64,000 nucleotides of DNA. It comes from CAYTBN01 sp964436045. Lineage in GTDB: Bacteria; Myxococcota_A; UBA796; UBA9615; CAYRNR01. Under the pieces are notes generated by a model. It did no database searches, was not told the origin of the DNA, and saw nothing but the letters and a program-made list of their open reading frames with translations. Shown here piece by piece: positions 13,967 to 23,193 of the stretch (the first letter of the stretch is position 1; every line of letters begins with the position of its first letter). A program made the position numbers and the translations under genes. Location: positions 124,001 through 188,000 of the forward strand of contig CAYTBN010000001.1 of assembly GCA_964436045.1 (NCBI GenBank), in the 5' to 3' direction.

Positions 13967-15055
13967 TCAGCTGCCACTCGCCCCCGCCGGCGCCCCTCCC
14001 CTCCCCCGTCCATAGAATCGCCGCCCGAACCAGAGGGCCACGTAGACCAGCCCCAGCATCACCGGGACCTCCACCAGCGGGCCCACGACGGCGGCGAACG
14101 CGCCACCGTGGTGTAGGCCGAAGGTGGCGATGGCGACCGCGATCGCGAGCTCGAAGTTGTTGGAGGCGGCGGTGAACGACAGGGTGGTGGCCTGGCCGTA
14201 GGTGGCGCCAGCGACCTTGCTGAGCAAGAAGCTGATCACGAACATCAGCACGAAGTAGATCAGCAGCGGGACGGCGATCCGGACCACGTCGAGCGGCACC
14301 TCGACGATGGTCTCGCCCTTGAGCGAGAACATCACCACGATGGTGAACAGCAACGCCACCAGGGTCAACGGGCTGATCCGGGGGATGAAGCGGGAGTGGT
14401 ACCACTCCTTGTCCTTCAGCGCGATGAGGGTGAATCGCGTGACGATCCCGGCGAGGAAGGGTACCCCCAGGTAGAGGAACACCGACCGGGCGATCTCGGC
14501 GATGGTGATGTCGACCACCGCCCCCTGCAGTCCCAGCAGCGGCGGCAGTACGGTGATGAACACGTAGGCGTAGACCGAGAAGAACAGCACCTGGAACACC
14601 GAGTTGAACGCCACCAGCCCGGCGCAGTACTCCGGGTCCCCGTCGGCCAGGTCGTTCCAGACGATGACCATCGCGATACAGCGGGCCAGGCCGATCAGGA
14701 TCAGCCCCACCATGTAGTCCGGGTGGTCTCGCAGGAACAGGACCGCCAGCGCGAACATCAGCACCGGGCCGATCACCCAGTTCTGGATCAGCGACAGCCC
14801 CAGCACCTTCCAGGCGCGAAATACCCGTCCCAGTTCCTCGTAGCGCACCTTGGCCAGCGGCGGGTACATCATCACGATCAGCCCGACCGCGATGGGCACC
14901 GAGGTGGTCCCGACGCTCATCTTGCCCAGCAGATCGGTGATCCCCGGCCACAGGTACCCCAGCCCGACGCCCAGGCCCATGGCCACGAAGATCCACACCG
15001 TCAGGTAGCGGTCCAGTGCCGACAGCCGGGCCGCCACTCCGTCCCCCGCGCCCAT
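13967..15055 (-). CDS. acr3: ACR3-family arsenite efflux permease
   Basis: Inner-membrane carrier that exports arsenite using the proton gradient. The 362-residue protein has about ten hydrophobic segments and the ACR3 landmarks: RCIAMVIVWNDLADGD, which includes the conserved Cys of the transport pathway, and TAASNNFELAIAVAIATFG. The length matches the family. The start MGAGDGVAARL lies 22 bp after the trkH stop on the same strand, so it is probably the last gene of a trkA-trkH-acr3 transcript. No ArsR regulator or ArsC reductase is nearby, so arsenic-responsive control is not evident here. The first 13 residues are poorly conserved in such proteins and the exact start is less certain. Confidence 0.92.
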   Translation of the reverse strand: MGAGDGVAARLSALDRYLTVWIFVAMGLGVGLGYLWPGITDLLGKMSVGTTSVPIAVGLIVMMYPPLAKVRYEELGRVFRAWKVLGLSLIQNWVIGPVLMFALAVLFLRDHPDYMVGLILIGLARCIAMVIVWNDLADGDPEYCAGLVAFNSVFQVLFFSVYAYVFITVLPPLLGLQGAVVDITIAEIARSVFLYLGVPFLAGIVTRFTLIALKDKEWYHSRFIPRISPLTLVALLFTIVVMFSLKGETIVEVPLDVVRIAVPLLIYFVLMFVISFLLSKVAGATYGQATTLSFTAASNNFELAIAVAIATFGLHHGGAFAAVVGPLVEVPVMLGLVYVALWFGRRFYGRGRGGAPAGASGS

Positions 15056-15077
15056 CGTTCCCTCCCCCCCTCGCCGG

Positions 15078-16535
15078 TCAACGACGCCAGAAGGATGGAT
15101 AGAAGACCACCAGCGCCGTGAACATCTCGAGACGTCCGACGAGCATGTTCCACGACAGGAACCACTTCCCGAACCCCGAGAGGTGGGCGAAGTTCTCGCT
15201 CGGTCCCACCGAGCCGAACCCCGGCCCGATATTCATCAGCGCCGCGATGACGCTGCTCATGGCGCTCTGCATGTCCAGGTCGTCCACGAGGGTCATCACA
15301 CAACCGCCGCCGACCACCAGGAAGATGTTGGCGATGAAGTAGCACACCGACAGCTGGATCACCGCGGGCTCGACGGAGTGCCCATCGAGCCGGACCGACA
15401 GCACCGCCAGGGGCTGGAAGAAGATCTTCTTGATCGCCCCGACCATGAACTTCCAGATGACCACGTAGTGGACGATCTTGATCCCGCTGGTGGTCGAACC
15501 CGCGCAGGCGCCGACGAAACAGACCGCGTACAGGAACATCTGCGCCGACTGGGGCCAGAGTTCGTAGTCGGTCGTGGTGAATCCGGTGGTGGTCAGCAGC
15601 GAGACGACCTGGAAGCAGCCGAAGCGCAGCGAGTCGAAAAATCCGTAGTCGTGGCTCCGCCAGAGGATCAGGCTGACGATGCCGCAGAACGCGACCACGA
15701 AGCCCACGTACCAGCGGAACTCGGTGTTGATCTTCAGCACCCGCCAATGGCCCCGGGCCAGGTGGTAGAAGAGCACGAAGGTCATGCCGCCGAGGAACAT
15801 GAAGACGATGATGATCCAGTCGAAGTAGGCGCTGTCGTAGTGGCCGATGCTGGCGTTGTAGGGCGAGTAGCCGGACGTGGATACCGTCCCGAAGGCGTGG
15901 CAGAGCGAGTCGAACAGCGACATGCCTCCCAGGCACTGAAGCAGCACCTGGACGGCGTTCAGCCCCAGGTAGATCAGCCACAGGTAGACCATGGCGTCAC
16001 GGTTGCGGGGGGTGAACTTCTCGCGGGTGATCACCTGGCCGGGGCTCGACTCGGCCCGGAAGATCCGCAGCCCGCCCATGCCGTGGGGCAAGAAGACCAC
16101 GGTCAACGTCAGGAATCCCATGCCACCGATCAGATGGGTCTCGCTGCGCCAGAACAGCAGGCCGTGGGGGACACACTCGATGTCGGTCAGGATGGTCGAA
16201 CCGGTGGTGGTGTACCCCGACATCATCTCGAAAAAGGCGTCGGTGAACGAGGGGATCGAGCCGTGGATCACGAAGGGAAGTGCCGAGAAGGCCGACACCA
16301 CGACCCAGCCGAACGCCGCGATCGCCAGCGCGTCGCGGATCTCCAGCTCCCGGTGTTGGCGGAACCTCCACCACAGCGGGCCGCCGACGGCGCCCGTGAT
16401 CGCCGCCGAGATCAGGATCGCGCCCAGGTCGTCCTCGTTTCCGTAGAACAACGAACAGACCGCGGGGGCGAGCATGGCGCCGCTGGTGACCAGCAGCAGC
16501 GTCCCGAACACGTGGGTGATGGAACGGTAGTGCAT
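15078..16535 (-). CDS. trkH: Trk potassium uptake membrane subunit TrkH
   Basis: The 485-residue integral membrane protein that forms the K+ pathway of the Trk system. It carries four repeated membrane-pore-membrane units; selectivity-loop sequences are visible as SGYTTTGSTIL, GTVSTSGYSP, TTTGFTTTDY and the degenerate MNIGPGFGSVGP. GACAGSTTSGIKIV is the signature just after the third unit. The start ATG at 16535 is 8 bp after the trkA stop, so subunit genes are adjacent in the usual way. It would work with the cytoplasmic TrkA gating ring. The next gene on the strand is the arsenite permease. Confidence 0.95.
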   Translation of the reverse strand: MHYRSITHVFGTLLLVTSGAMLAPAVCSLFYGNEDDLGAILISAAITGAVGGPLWWRFRQHRELEIRDALAIAAFGWVVVSAFSALPFVIHGSIPSFTDAFFEMMSGYTTTGSTILTDIECVPHGLLFWRSETHLIGGMGFLTLTVVFLPHGMGGLRIFRAESSPGQVITREKFTPRNRDAMVYLWLIYLGLNAVQVLLQCLGGMSLFDSLCHAFGTVSTSGYSPYNASIGHYDSAYFDWIIIVFMFLGGMTFVLFYHLARGHWRVLKINTEFRWYVGFVVAFCGIVSLILWRSHDYGFFDSLRFGCFQVVSLLTTTGFTTTDYELWPQSAQMFLYAVCFVGACAGSTTSGIKIVHYVVIWKFMVGAIKKIFFQPLAVLSVRLDGHSVEPAVIQLSVCYFIANIFLVVGGGCVMTLVDDLDMQSAMSSVIAALMNIGPGFGSVGPSENFAHLSGFGKWFLSWNMLVGRLEMFTALVVFYPSFWRR

Positions 16536-16543
16536 CGAAGGGA

Positions 16544-17923
16544 TCAGCCGAGTAGCAGCCGTTGCAGTTCGGGGAGGTGCCGGGAGGCGCAGATGCCAAT
16601 CACCCGGTCCCCCGCCTCGATGACCGTCGAGCCGATGGCGATCTCCCACTCCCCGTCTCGCCTGACGCCGCCGATCAGCAGCTTCCCGCGGGTCCCCCCG
16701 ACCTGGTACAGGGGCTTGCCAACGATGGGTGCCTGGGCCTCGGCCACCAGCTCGACCACCTCTGCGTCGCAGCCGTGCAGATGGCCCACCGACAGCAGCT
16801 GTCCCCGGCGGATGTACTTGAGGATCTCGTTGCCGGCCAGGATCTTCTTGTTGAGCACCACGTCCGCGCCGAGTGACGACGCCAGCACCAGGTACGCCTC
16901 GCGCTTGACCAGGGCGATGGTCCTGCCGACGCCGACCCCGCGATCGGCGAACAGGTGCTTGGCCAACACGCTGGTCATCACGTTGGTCTCGTTGTCCCCG
17001 GTGGCTGTGACGATGGTGTCCATGTCCAGCAGACCGGCCTGGATCAAGGTGTCGGCGTCCGAACCGTCCCCGTGCAGACACTCGGCCCGTTGAAGCTGGT
17101 GGGACAGCTCCTCGGCCCGGCGCTCGTCCTGCTCGATGATCCGCACGGGGAAGGAATCCTCGAGGAGCTGGGCGGCGCGGGTGCCGACGCCGCCGCCGCC
17201 GACGATCAGCACCTTGTGGCGACGCTCGGCGGTGACATCTGCGAACGCCATCAGCTTGGGGATCTCCCGGGCATCGGCCAGGAAGAAGACATGGTCGCCC
17301 GGCAGGACCTCGTGGTCGCCGTCCGGGATGACGGTGTTGATCCCACGGGCGATGGCCACGGCCCGGAACGCAACCTCCTCGTAGCGGGTCGAGATGGCCT
17401 TGAGGGTCTGGTGGGCCAGCGCCGATCCCTCGGCGACGGGGGTCGACAGGACCTGCATCTGGCCGTCGGCGATGTCGATGACGACGTTGCCCGCGCGCAT
17501 CTTCAGCAGGCGGTGGATCTCCTGGGCGGCTAGCTCCTCGGGACGGATGACCAGGTCGATGTTCAGATCTTCGGCGCACATCAACCGGTCGGGGTCCCAC
17601 AGCTCCAGCGAGCGGACGCGGGCGATCTTGCGGGTGATACCGCTGCGGTGGGCGATGATCGACGACAGGATGTTGACCGCGTCGTTGTCGGTGACCGCGA
17701 TCAGGGTGTCCATCGGCTCGGCCAGGGCGTCACGCCAGCAGTCGAAGCTCATCGCGTCCCCCCGGACCAGCCGGGCGTCGATCTCGCCATCGGCGCTGCG
17801 AATCAGGTCGGGGTCGGCCTCGATCACCGTGATCGCGTGGCCCTCGTGGGAGAGCCGCCGCGCCAGGTAGTAGCCCACACCACCGAGACCGAGGATCAGG
17901 ATGCTTTCGCGCCGCTTCACCAT
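16544..17923 (-). CDS. trkA: Trk potassium uptake regulatory subunit TrkA
   Basis: Cytoplasmic NAD(H)/nucleotide-binding subunit that gates TrkH. The 459 residues form two consecutive RCK units. The first has the Rossmann motif GLGGVGYYLARRLS at residues 12-25 and acidic E35 after the second strand. The second starts at VLIVGGGGVGTRAAQLLE around residue 236. Each is followed by a TrkA_C domain (GSALAHQTLKAI; GKPLYQVGGTRGKLLIGGV). The length matches E. coli TrkA (458). It is the first gene of the operon. A small inverted repeat CCCGC-AAC-GCGGG lies in its leader. Confidence 0.95.
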   Translation of the reverse strand: MVKRRESILILGLGGVGYYLARRLSHEGHAITVIEADPDLIRSADGEIDARLVRGDAMSFDCWRDALAEPMDTLIAVTDNDAVNILSSIIAHRSGITRKIARVRSLELWDPDRLMCAEDLNIDLVIRPEELAAQEIHRLLKMRAGNVVIDIADGQMQVLSTPVAEGSALAHQTLKAISTRYEEVAFRAVAIARGINTVIPDGDHEVLPGDHVFFLADAREIPKLMAFADVTAERRHKVLIVGGGGVGTRAAQLLEDSFPVRIIEQDERRAEELSHQLQRAECLHGDGSDADTLIQAGLLDMDTIVTATGDNETNVMTSVLAKHLFADRGVGVGRTIALVKREAYLVLASSLGADVVLNKKILAGNEILKYIRRGQLLSVGHLHGCDAEVVELVAEAQAPIVGKPLYQVGGTRGKLLIGGVRRDGEWEIAIGSTVIEAGDRVIGICASRHLPELQRLLLG

Positions 17924-17999
17924 GGGACCACCCGCGTTGCGGGGGTATCCTAATCCACCGACGCCATCGTTCGCGAGCCGATGGCACGCCCCCGCTGGA

Positions 18000-18458
18000 T
18001 CAGGCGGGGCGGAAGCTGGCCAGGAGCGAGGGTACGGTCCGCAGCCGGAAGTGGGTCACCGAGGTGGACACCAGGGCGCCGGTATCGGCCCGCACGAGCC
18101 GGCCGAAGCAGGTGGTGTGGGACCACGGCAGGTTCCAGGGGCGCAGCCAGACCTTCTCGCCGACGAAACGATACGGCAGGCCGTCGACCTCGAACTCGAA
18201 GGTGTAGCGCAGGGTCTGATCGTGCAGGTAGCGCAGGGCCAGCGACCCCTGACAGGGGGCGGCGGCGCACAGGCCGTCGATGGTCACCGTGCCATGCAGC
18301 TCGTTGACCATGAAGTCCTCTCCGAAGGGGTTGGCCCAGCCCGCCAGCCGGTCGGTCCCCCAGCGAACCCGGAACTCCATCGGCCGCTTGCCTGCCGGCC
18401 CCAGCCCGGGCTCGAACTCGTGCTGGCCGGTCATCACCTCGTTCATGTGGAAGCCCAT
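18000..18458 (-). CDS. Conserved protein of unknown function, partner of the SDR gene
   Basis: A 152-residue soluble protein I cannot assign. It looks like a small beta-barrel: an alternating-strand pattern with GTVTIDGLC, LRYTFEFEVDGLPYRFVGEKVWLRPWNL and SVTHFRLRTVPSLLASF. It has no signal peptide and no membrane segment. The ATG at 18458 is chosen because AGGGAG lies eight bases upstream; longer in-frame starts have no ribosome site. The first codons lie 10 bp after the SDR stop, so it is co-transcribed with tetR and the dehydrogenase. That context suggests a substrate-binding or lipid-related accessory role, which is inference only. Confidence 0.75.
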   Translation of the reverse strand: MGFHMNEVMTGQHEFEPGLGPAGKRPMEFRVRWGTDRLAGWANPFGEDFMVNELHGTVTIDGLCAAAPCQGSLALRYLHDQTLRYTFEFEVDGLPYRFVGEKVWLRPWNLPWSHTTCFGRLVRADTGALVSTSVTHFRLRTVPSLLASFRPA

Positions 18459-18468
18459 GGTCGTCTCC

Positions 18469-19284
18469 CTAGGCCGCACCCTTGGCGAGCAGGAAGTTGG
18501 ATGTTCGCGCGATCACGTCGTTGGCCAGCGGCACGAACTGGGCGTAGAAGCCCACCTCGTTGATCACGCTGACGGTCTCGACCTTGGCGCGGCGGCGAAC
18601 CGCATCGAACAGGATCCGGCCCACTTTCTCCGGCTTCTGGCTGTACAGCGGCAGCAGCTTCATCGACATCCGGCTGCCCCAGGTGTCCCCCTCCACCTCG
18701 TCGTAGAACGGCGTGTTGACCATGAACGGATAGAAGGTCGTGACTCCGATGCCGTACTTGCGCAGCTCGAAGTGGGCCACCTCGGAGAACACCCCCAGCG
18801 CCGCCTTGATCGCCGCATAGGCGCCCCAGGTCGGTAGCCGGAAGAACACCTGGCCCGACGAGACGTTGACGATCTGTCCCGCTCGCCGCTGTTTGAAGTA
18901 CGGCAGGAACGCGTACACGTGGTTCAGCGGGCCCATCAGGTTGACCGCCAGCAACTGGTCCCAGGTCTCCAGCGAGGTCTCGGCCAGCTCCCCCTGGTGG
19001 CCAATGCCTGCGTTGTTGACCAGCACGTCGAGCCCCCCGAGATCGTCGATGACCCAGCGGGCCAGTTCGTTGACCGCGGCCCGGTCCGACACGTCCACCA
19101 CCCGGGTGTGGACCGTGGCGCCCAGCCCCCGCAGCTGCTCCGCTGCCGCGGCCAGCCCGTCGATGTTCACGTCGGTCAACACCAGTTCGGCGCCGGCCCG
19201 GGCGAACTCCTCGGCCGCGCACAACCCGATGCCGCTGGCTCCGCCGGTGATCAGAACCCGCTTGCCCACGATCCTCGTTCTCAT
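18469..19284 (-). CDS. Short-chain dehydrogenase/reductase (SDR)
   Basis: NAD(P)-dependent oxidoreductase of 271 residues. It shows the classical SDR motifs: the cofactor loop TGGASGIG at residues 13-20, D/E acidic residue after the second strand (VLTDVN), NNAGIG near residue 91, the catalytic Ser in NVSSGQVF and YAAIK with the Tyr and Lys near residues 157-161. The acidic D after strand 2 favours NAD(H) over NADP(H). The ATG at 19284 follows GGAGAGAGAGCG and overlaps the tetR stop by 4 bp, so regulator and enzyme are translationally coupled. The substrate is unknown; SDRs next to a TetR regulator often act on lipids or xenobiotics, but nothing here decides this. Confidence 0.9.
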   Translation of the reverse strand: MRTRIVGKRVLITGGASGIGLCAAEEFARAGAELVLTDVNIDGLAAAAEQLRGLGATVHTRVVDVSDRAAVNELARWVIDDLGGLDVLVNNAGIGHQGELAETSLETWDQLLAVNLMGPLNHVYAFLPYFKQRRAGQIVNVSSGQVFFRLPTWGAYAAIKAALGVFSEVAHFELRKYGIGVTTFYPFMVNTPFYDEVEGDTWGSRMSMKLLPLYSQKPEKVGRILFDAVRRRAKVETVSVINEVGFYAQFVPLANDVIARTSNFLLAKGAA

Positions 19285-19946
19285 CGCTCTCTCTCCGGGA
19301 TTTGGATATCGGCCGCCGCCCCCCGGGGACCGAAACCCCAGAACGCAAAACGCACGAGTTCGTCGATGGCGGCGTCGAGGTCCGCGCCGCCCGCCCGCCC
19401 CGACAGAAATCGCTCGAGCTGCCACAGCCCCATCCCGACGATGGACTGGGAGACCAGCTCCGTGTCGCAGGAACGGGCGAAGCCGCCGTCGATGGCGGCG
19501 TCGAGGTAGTGGCGGGCCAGGGCGCCGAAGCCCTCGCACATCTCCTTGAGGTTCCGCTCGAACTCCCGGTCGATGGCCGGACCCTCGCGCAAGAACAGCA
19601 GCGTCAGGGCCTGGTCCGCCATCACCACCCGGGCGGCCCGCTTGACCGCGTTCCGCGATGCCGACATGTACTCCTCGATCCCTGTGGGCGGGTGGGCGCT
19701 CATGTCCGCGAACTCGGCGTGCAAGGAGGCCACGAACCGGTCGAACAGGGCCTGGAAGGCCTGCCGCTTGTTATCGAAGTGGCGGTAGAAGGTGCCCTGC
19801 CCGACCCTGGCGCGGGCGGCGACGTCCGAGATCTTGGTGGCGTGGTAGCCCCGGGCCACGAAGGCCTCTCTGGCGGCCGTCAACAGGACCCCACGGGTCT
19901 GCTCCTTGCGCCGGGCGTCTCGCCGCTGCCGTAGGCTCGAGACCAT
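19281..19946 (-). CDS. TetR-family transcriptional regulator
   Basis: DNA-binding repressor of 221 residues. The N-terminal helix-turn-helix is clear (TRGVLLTAAREAFVARGYHA, then TKISDVAARARVGQGTFYRHF at about residues 42-62). The C-terminal ligand-binding half is helical and not assignable to a ligand. It is the first gene of the tetR-SDR-unknown operon and overlaps the SDR start. The promoter ahead of it overlaps an imperfect palindrome, which suggests that it represses its own operon. Confidence 0.92.
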   Translation of the reverse strand: MVSSLRQRRDARRKEQTRGVLLTAAREAFVARGYHATKISDVAARARVGQGTFYRHFDNKRQAFQALFDRFVASLHAEFADMSAHPPTGIEEYMSASRNAVKRAARVVMADQALTLLFLREGPAIDREFERNLKEMCEGFGALARHYLDAAIDGGFARSCDTELVSQSIVGMGLWQLERFLSGRAGGADLDAAIDELVRFAFWGFGPRGAAADIQIPERER

Positions 19947-19969
19947 CGTCGGTTCGACCTCCTGGGATC

Positions 19970-20001
19970 AGGATGGCAGATCCGGACGGACTGGTCAATC
20001 C
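19970..20001 (-). promoter_or_regulatory. tetR operon promoter with overlapping operator-like palindrome
   Basis: On the minus strand TTGACC (19993-19998) and CATCCT (19970-19975) are 17 bp apart. The -35 box lies inside GGATTGACCAGTCC (19988-20001), an imperfect inverted repeat in which 10 of 14 positions are symmetric. The overlap is typical of TetR autoregulation, but binding is inferred. Confidence 0.45.
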
Positions 20002-20076
20002 GTTTCGTTTTCCACAATATTAACATGTATTTTATTAACTATACTTGACGCAAATACTGGAGGTCGGAGACCGGGC

Positions 20077-20544
20077 TCAGCGGATCCGACCGCGACCGCC
20101 GAGGGCAGACCAGATCCGCTGCTCCTCGGCCTCCATGGCCGCCCGCTGTTCTTCGTCGTGGTGATCGTGGCCCAGCAGGTGCAGGGCCGCATGAATCAGC
20201 AGGAACCGAAGCTCCTCACCGGGGGTGAGACCGTGCTCGGCAGCCTGGCGCGGCACGGCGTCCACGTTGAGGACCACGTCCCCCAGCGGTCCCCGGACCG
20301 CCTCGCCGGGCTCCAGCTGGGGAAAGCTGAGCACATCGGTGGGCCGATCCCGGTCCCGCCACTCGCGGTTCAGTTCGTGGATCCGCTGATCGTCGACGAG
20401 CAAGACGCTCAGCTCCGAGTCGGGGCCGAGGCCAAGCGCGCCGAGCACCGCGCGGGCCTCGGCGGCGACCTCTTCGGCGTCCGGCGTCTCCGCCCCGCCC
20501 TCGACCGAGACCAGTACCCGTGGGCCGGGGAGATCGGCCCCCAT
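20077..20544 (-). CDS. ybeY: Endoribonuclease YbeY
   Basis: Zinc-dependent single-strand RNase that acts in 16S rRNA 3'-end maturation and ribosome quality control. The 155-residue protein carries the metal motif HAALHLLGHDHHDEEQRAAM (HxxxHxxxxxH) at about residues 116-135, with the preceding helix NREWRDRDRPTDVLSFP typical of the family. Its ATG overlaps the stop of the upstream pgpH-like gene (ATGA). The phoH-pgpH-ybeY order is widely conserved, which supports the call. An AT-rich stretch of about 75 bp follows before the tetR promoter. Confidence 0.95.
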   Translation of the reverse strand: MGADLPGPRVLVSVEGGAETPDAEEVAAEARAVLGALGLGPDSELSVLLVDDQRIHELNREWRDRDRPTDVLSFPQLEPGEAVRGPLGDVVLNVDAVPRQAAEHGLTPGEELRFLLIHAALHLLGHDHHDEEQRAAMEAEEQRIWSALGGRGRIR

Positions 20545-23192
20545 CAGGAACTCTTGTCGTCCGGGGTGTCCCGTCGTGTCCCGTCAGCCGCGCTGGAGGG
20601 GCCGCCGATGTGGTCGACGGTCAAGCTGTTGGGCGCGGTTCCGGGCTCGCTGTTGCGCAGCGCCTTCTCGGCCTTGGCCCGGGCCACCTTGTCCAGGGGA
20701 TGGGGAAGGTCGGGGTTGGCGGCCATCGGCGGTAGCTCGAGGGTCAGCGCCTTGGTTCCGCCCTTGCCGCCGCCCTTGCGCTCGGTCCCGTTCTTGGATG
20801 GTCCTCCGTTCTTGGACGACGTCTCCTTGCGCGGACGCGAGTCCTCGGGGTACTCGATTCGATGATGGTGGATCCCCACCAGCACCGACGTGAAGGTCTC
20901 TGCGACGATGGACAGGTCCTTGAGGGTCAACGGGCACTGGTCCAGCTGGCCGTCGAGGACCACGCCGTTGATCACCCGCTGCACCTGGGCCGAGATGTTG
21001 TGCCGCGTGGGCTCCTTGAGCGCCCTGGTCGACGCCTCGACGCCGTCGGCCAGCATCACGATCCCCGCCTCCCGGGTCTGGGGCTTGGGTCCCGGGTAGC
21101 GGTAGTCCTCCTCGTTGACCTTTGCCTTGTCCTCGTCGGCGGCCCGCAGCGCCTTTTCGTAGAAGTACCGGATCAGCGCTGTGCCGTGATGCTGGGGGAT
21201 GAAGTCCAGGATCGCGTCGGGGAGCCGGAACTGCCGGCCCAACTCCATGCCCTCCTTGACGTGGTTGATGATGATCAGCGCGCTCATCGGCGGGCTGAGC
21301 CGGTCGTGGACGTTGCTCGGCCCCTGTTGGTTCTCCACGTAGTAGTTGGTCTTGACCGTCTTGCCGATGTCGTGGAAGTAGGCCCCCACCCGCGCCAGCA
21401 GGGCGTTGGCCGAGATCGCCTCGGCGGCGGCCTCGGCCAGCGAACCGACCAGAACCGAGTGGTGGCTGGTGCCCGGGGCCTTGATCACCATCTCCCGCAT
21501 CAGCGGGTGGTCGTAACTGGCCAGCTCCAGCAACTTGATGTCGGTGAGGTACCCCACCGCCTCGAACACGGGGATCAGCCCCAGGGCGATGATGCCCACG
21601 CCGAAGCCGCAGAGCAGGGCGAACAGGATGTCGAACAGCGGGCGGGTCTCGGCGTCGTCGAAGTGGGGGCCGAACAGGCTGAGATGAATCAGCGACAGGG
21701 TGATCACGAACAGCACGTTGAGCAGTGCGGTGATCATCCCCGCCCTGAAGATCTTGCCCCGCTCCTTGGCGTGGGCCAGCGCCCCGGCGCCGGCCACCGC
21801 GCCCACCAGGAAGTAGGCCGCGAGCATCAGGTCACCGCCCAGGGTGTACGCGCAGGTGACCGACACCACCGCCGCGAACACCAGCGCGGTCTCCGAGTTC
21901 ATCAGGATCCGCACCATCACCACCGTGGCAGCCACGGGGATCGCGTAGTAGTAGCTGGCCTCGGGGATCACCGGGAATGCCGCGGAGAGGGCCGCCGCGA
22001 CCATCTCGCCCACCCGGCACAGCGCCACGGCGAGCAAGGCCAGAACGGCCTGGACGGCCAGGTCCCGCGTGCTGGTGGCGTACTTGCTGATGAAGCGGGC
22101 GGCGAAGGTGTACGAGGCGATGACCAGCAGCAACAGCAGCAAGGTCAGCGACACCACGTTGAGCCACAGCTTGTAGCCACCGCGGTGCTTGTCCATCTCC
22201 TCCATCGCGTCCATGTGGTCCTGCGTCACCCGCTCGCCCTTGCGGATGATGACCTGACCCTCCTCGTACGCGTCGTTCTTGAGCCCCACCGCGAGCCGCG
22301 ACTGCTCCCGTCGAACCCGGGTTTCCGAGGCGTCGAATGCCACGTTGGGCCGCGCCATCGAGCCGGCCACGTTGACCGCGCAGCTGCGGACCACGGGCTG
22401 CTGGGCGTCGAACAGCTCGCCCGCCAGCACGCTGACCTCCTGTCGAGCCTGCTGCTCGGTCGCGAGCCCCTCGAACTCGTACAGGGCCTCCTCGCTGCGG
22501 TCGGCGCCCCGGACCCGGACCAGGGAGATGCCCGCGCGGGCGTCGTCCGGCAGTTCGCTGGTATCGGCGATGATCATCTGCGACATCGACCGTTCGACCA
22601 GGGTCAGCACCATGTGTCGCAAGAAGGTGTCGTGGCCGTGGCTTCGCAGGATCTCCCGGTCGATCTCGGTCAGGGTGACGCCCAGCTCGGACTCGAACAC
22701 CCCCAGCCTGCGGTCGAACTCGATGCTGTCGATCACCGGTTCGGGCGGCGGTGGGGCATCCGGGGCGATCTCTCCCGGCTCGATCTCCTGGACGCCGCCC
22801 ACCGGGGTGCGCACCTCCACCAGGTACTCCCGGATATCGGTGAACGAACGGTCGATGCGCCGCAACAGCTCCTCGACCACGATCTCGTCGTAGACGAACA
22901 CCGGGCGGGTCTCGGCCTCGGCCTTCTTCTGGGCCTCGCTGGTCAGCTGGTAGTTGGGAACGGAGAAGTCGGTCCAGGCCAGCACGTCCCGTTCGGCGAA
23001 ATCGTCCAGGGCCAGCTTGATGTTCGGCGCCCGCTGCAGGTCGGCCATCATGAAGGCCAGCGCCGTGCTCAACGTCAGCGCGAGCAGGGGACGGTGCCAG
23101 CCACCGCCGGCCAACCACTGGCCCACGGGCAGGCTCGCGCGCAGACGCGCCAGTTGCCCCTTGCCCCCTCCCCTCTTGCGGGCCGTGGACAC
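20544..23192 (-). CDS. 7TM-HD family phosphohydrolase (PgpH/YqfF type)
   Basis: Membrane protein of 882 residues related to Listeria PgpH, a cyclic-di-AMP phosphodiesterase. An N-terminal helix (~40-60) is followed by a periplasmic 7TM-HD extracellular region (~60-330), about seven membrane helices (~345-530) and a cytoplasmic HD domain (~575-730) with HHSVLVGSL, AYFHDIGKTVK, INHVKEG and QHHGT as the metal-binding segments. The GTG at 23192 is chosen as start because GGGAGG at the end of phoH precedes it; it lies one base after that stop. The C-terminal ~120 residues are polar and lysine-rich and probably disordered. Whether this organism makes c-di-AMP cannot be seen from the window. Confidence 0.9.
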   Translation of the reverse strand: MSTARKRGGGKGQLARLRASLPVGQWLAGGGWHRPLLALTLSTALAFMMADLQRAPNIKLALDDFAERDVLAWTDFSVPNYQLTSEAQKKAEAETRPVFVYDEIVVEELLRRIDRSFTDIREYLVEVRTPVGGVQEIEPGEIAPDAPPPPEPVIDSIEFDRRLGVFESELGVTLTEIDREILRSHGHDTFLRHMVLTLVERSMSQMIIADTSELPDDARAGISLVRVRGADRSEEALYEFEGLATEQQARQEVSVLAGELFDAQQPVVRSCAVNVAGSMARPNVAFDASETRVRREQSRLAVGLKNDAYEEGQVIIRKGERVTQDHMDAMEEMDKHRGGYKLWLNVVSLTLLLLLLVIASYTFAARFISKYATSTRDLAVQAVLALLAVALCRVGEMVAAALSAAFPVIPEASYYYAIPVAATVVMVRILMNSETALVFAAVVSVTCAYTLGGDLMLAAYFLVGAVAGAGALAHAKERGKIFRAGMITALLNVLFVITLSLIHLSLFGPHFDDAETRPLFDILFALLCGFGVGIIALGLIPVFEAVGYLTDIKLLELASYDHPLMREMVIKAPGTSHHSVLVGSLAEAAAEAISANALLARVGAYFHDIGKTVKTNYYVENQQGPSNVHDRLSPPMSALIIINHVKEGMELGRQFRLPDAILDFIPQHHGTALIRYFYEKALRAADEDKAKVNEEDYRYPGPKPQTREAGIVMLADGVEASTRALKEPTRHNISAQVQRVINGVVLDGQLDQCPLTLKDLSIVAETFTSVLVGIHHHRIEYPEDSRPRKETSSKNGGPSKNGTERKGGGKGGTKALTLELPPMAANPDLPHPLDKVARAKAEKALRNSEPGTAPNSLTVDHIGGPSSAADGTRRDTPDDKSS

Positions 23193-23193
23193 C

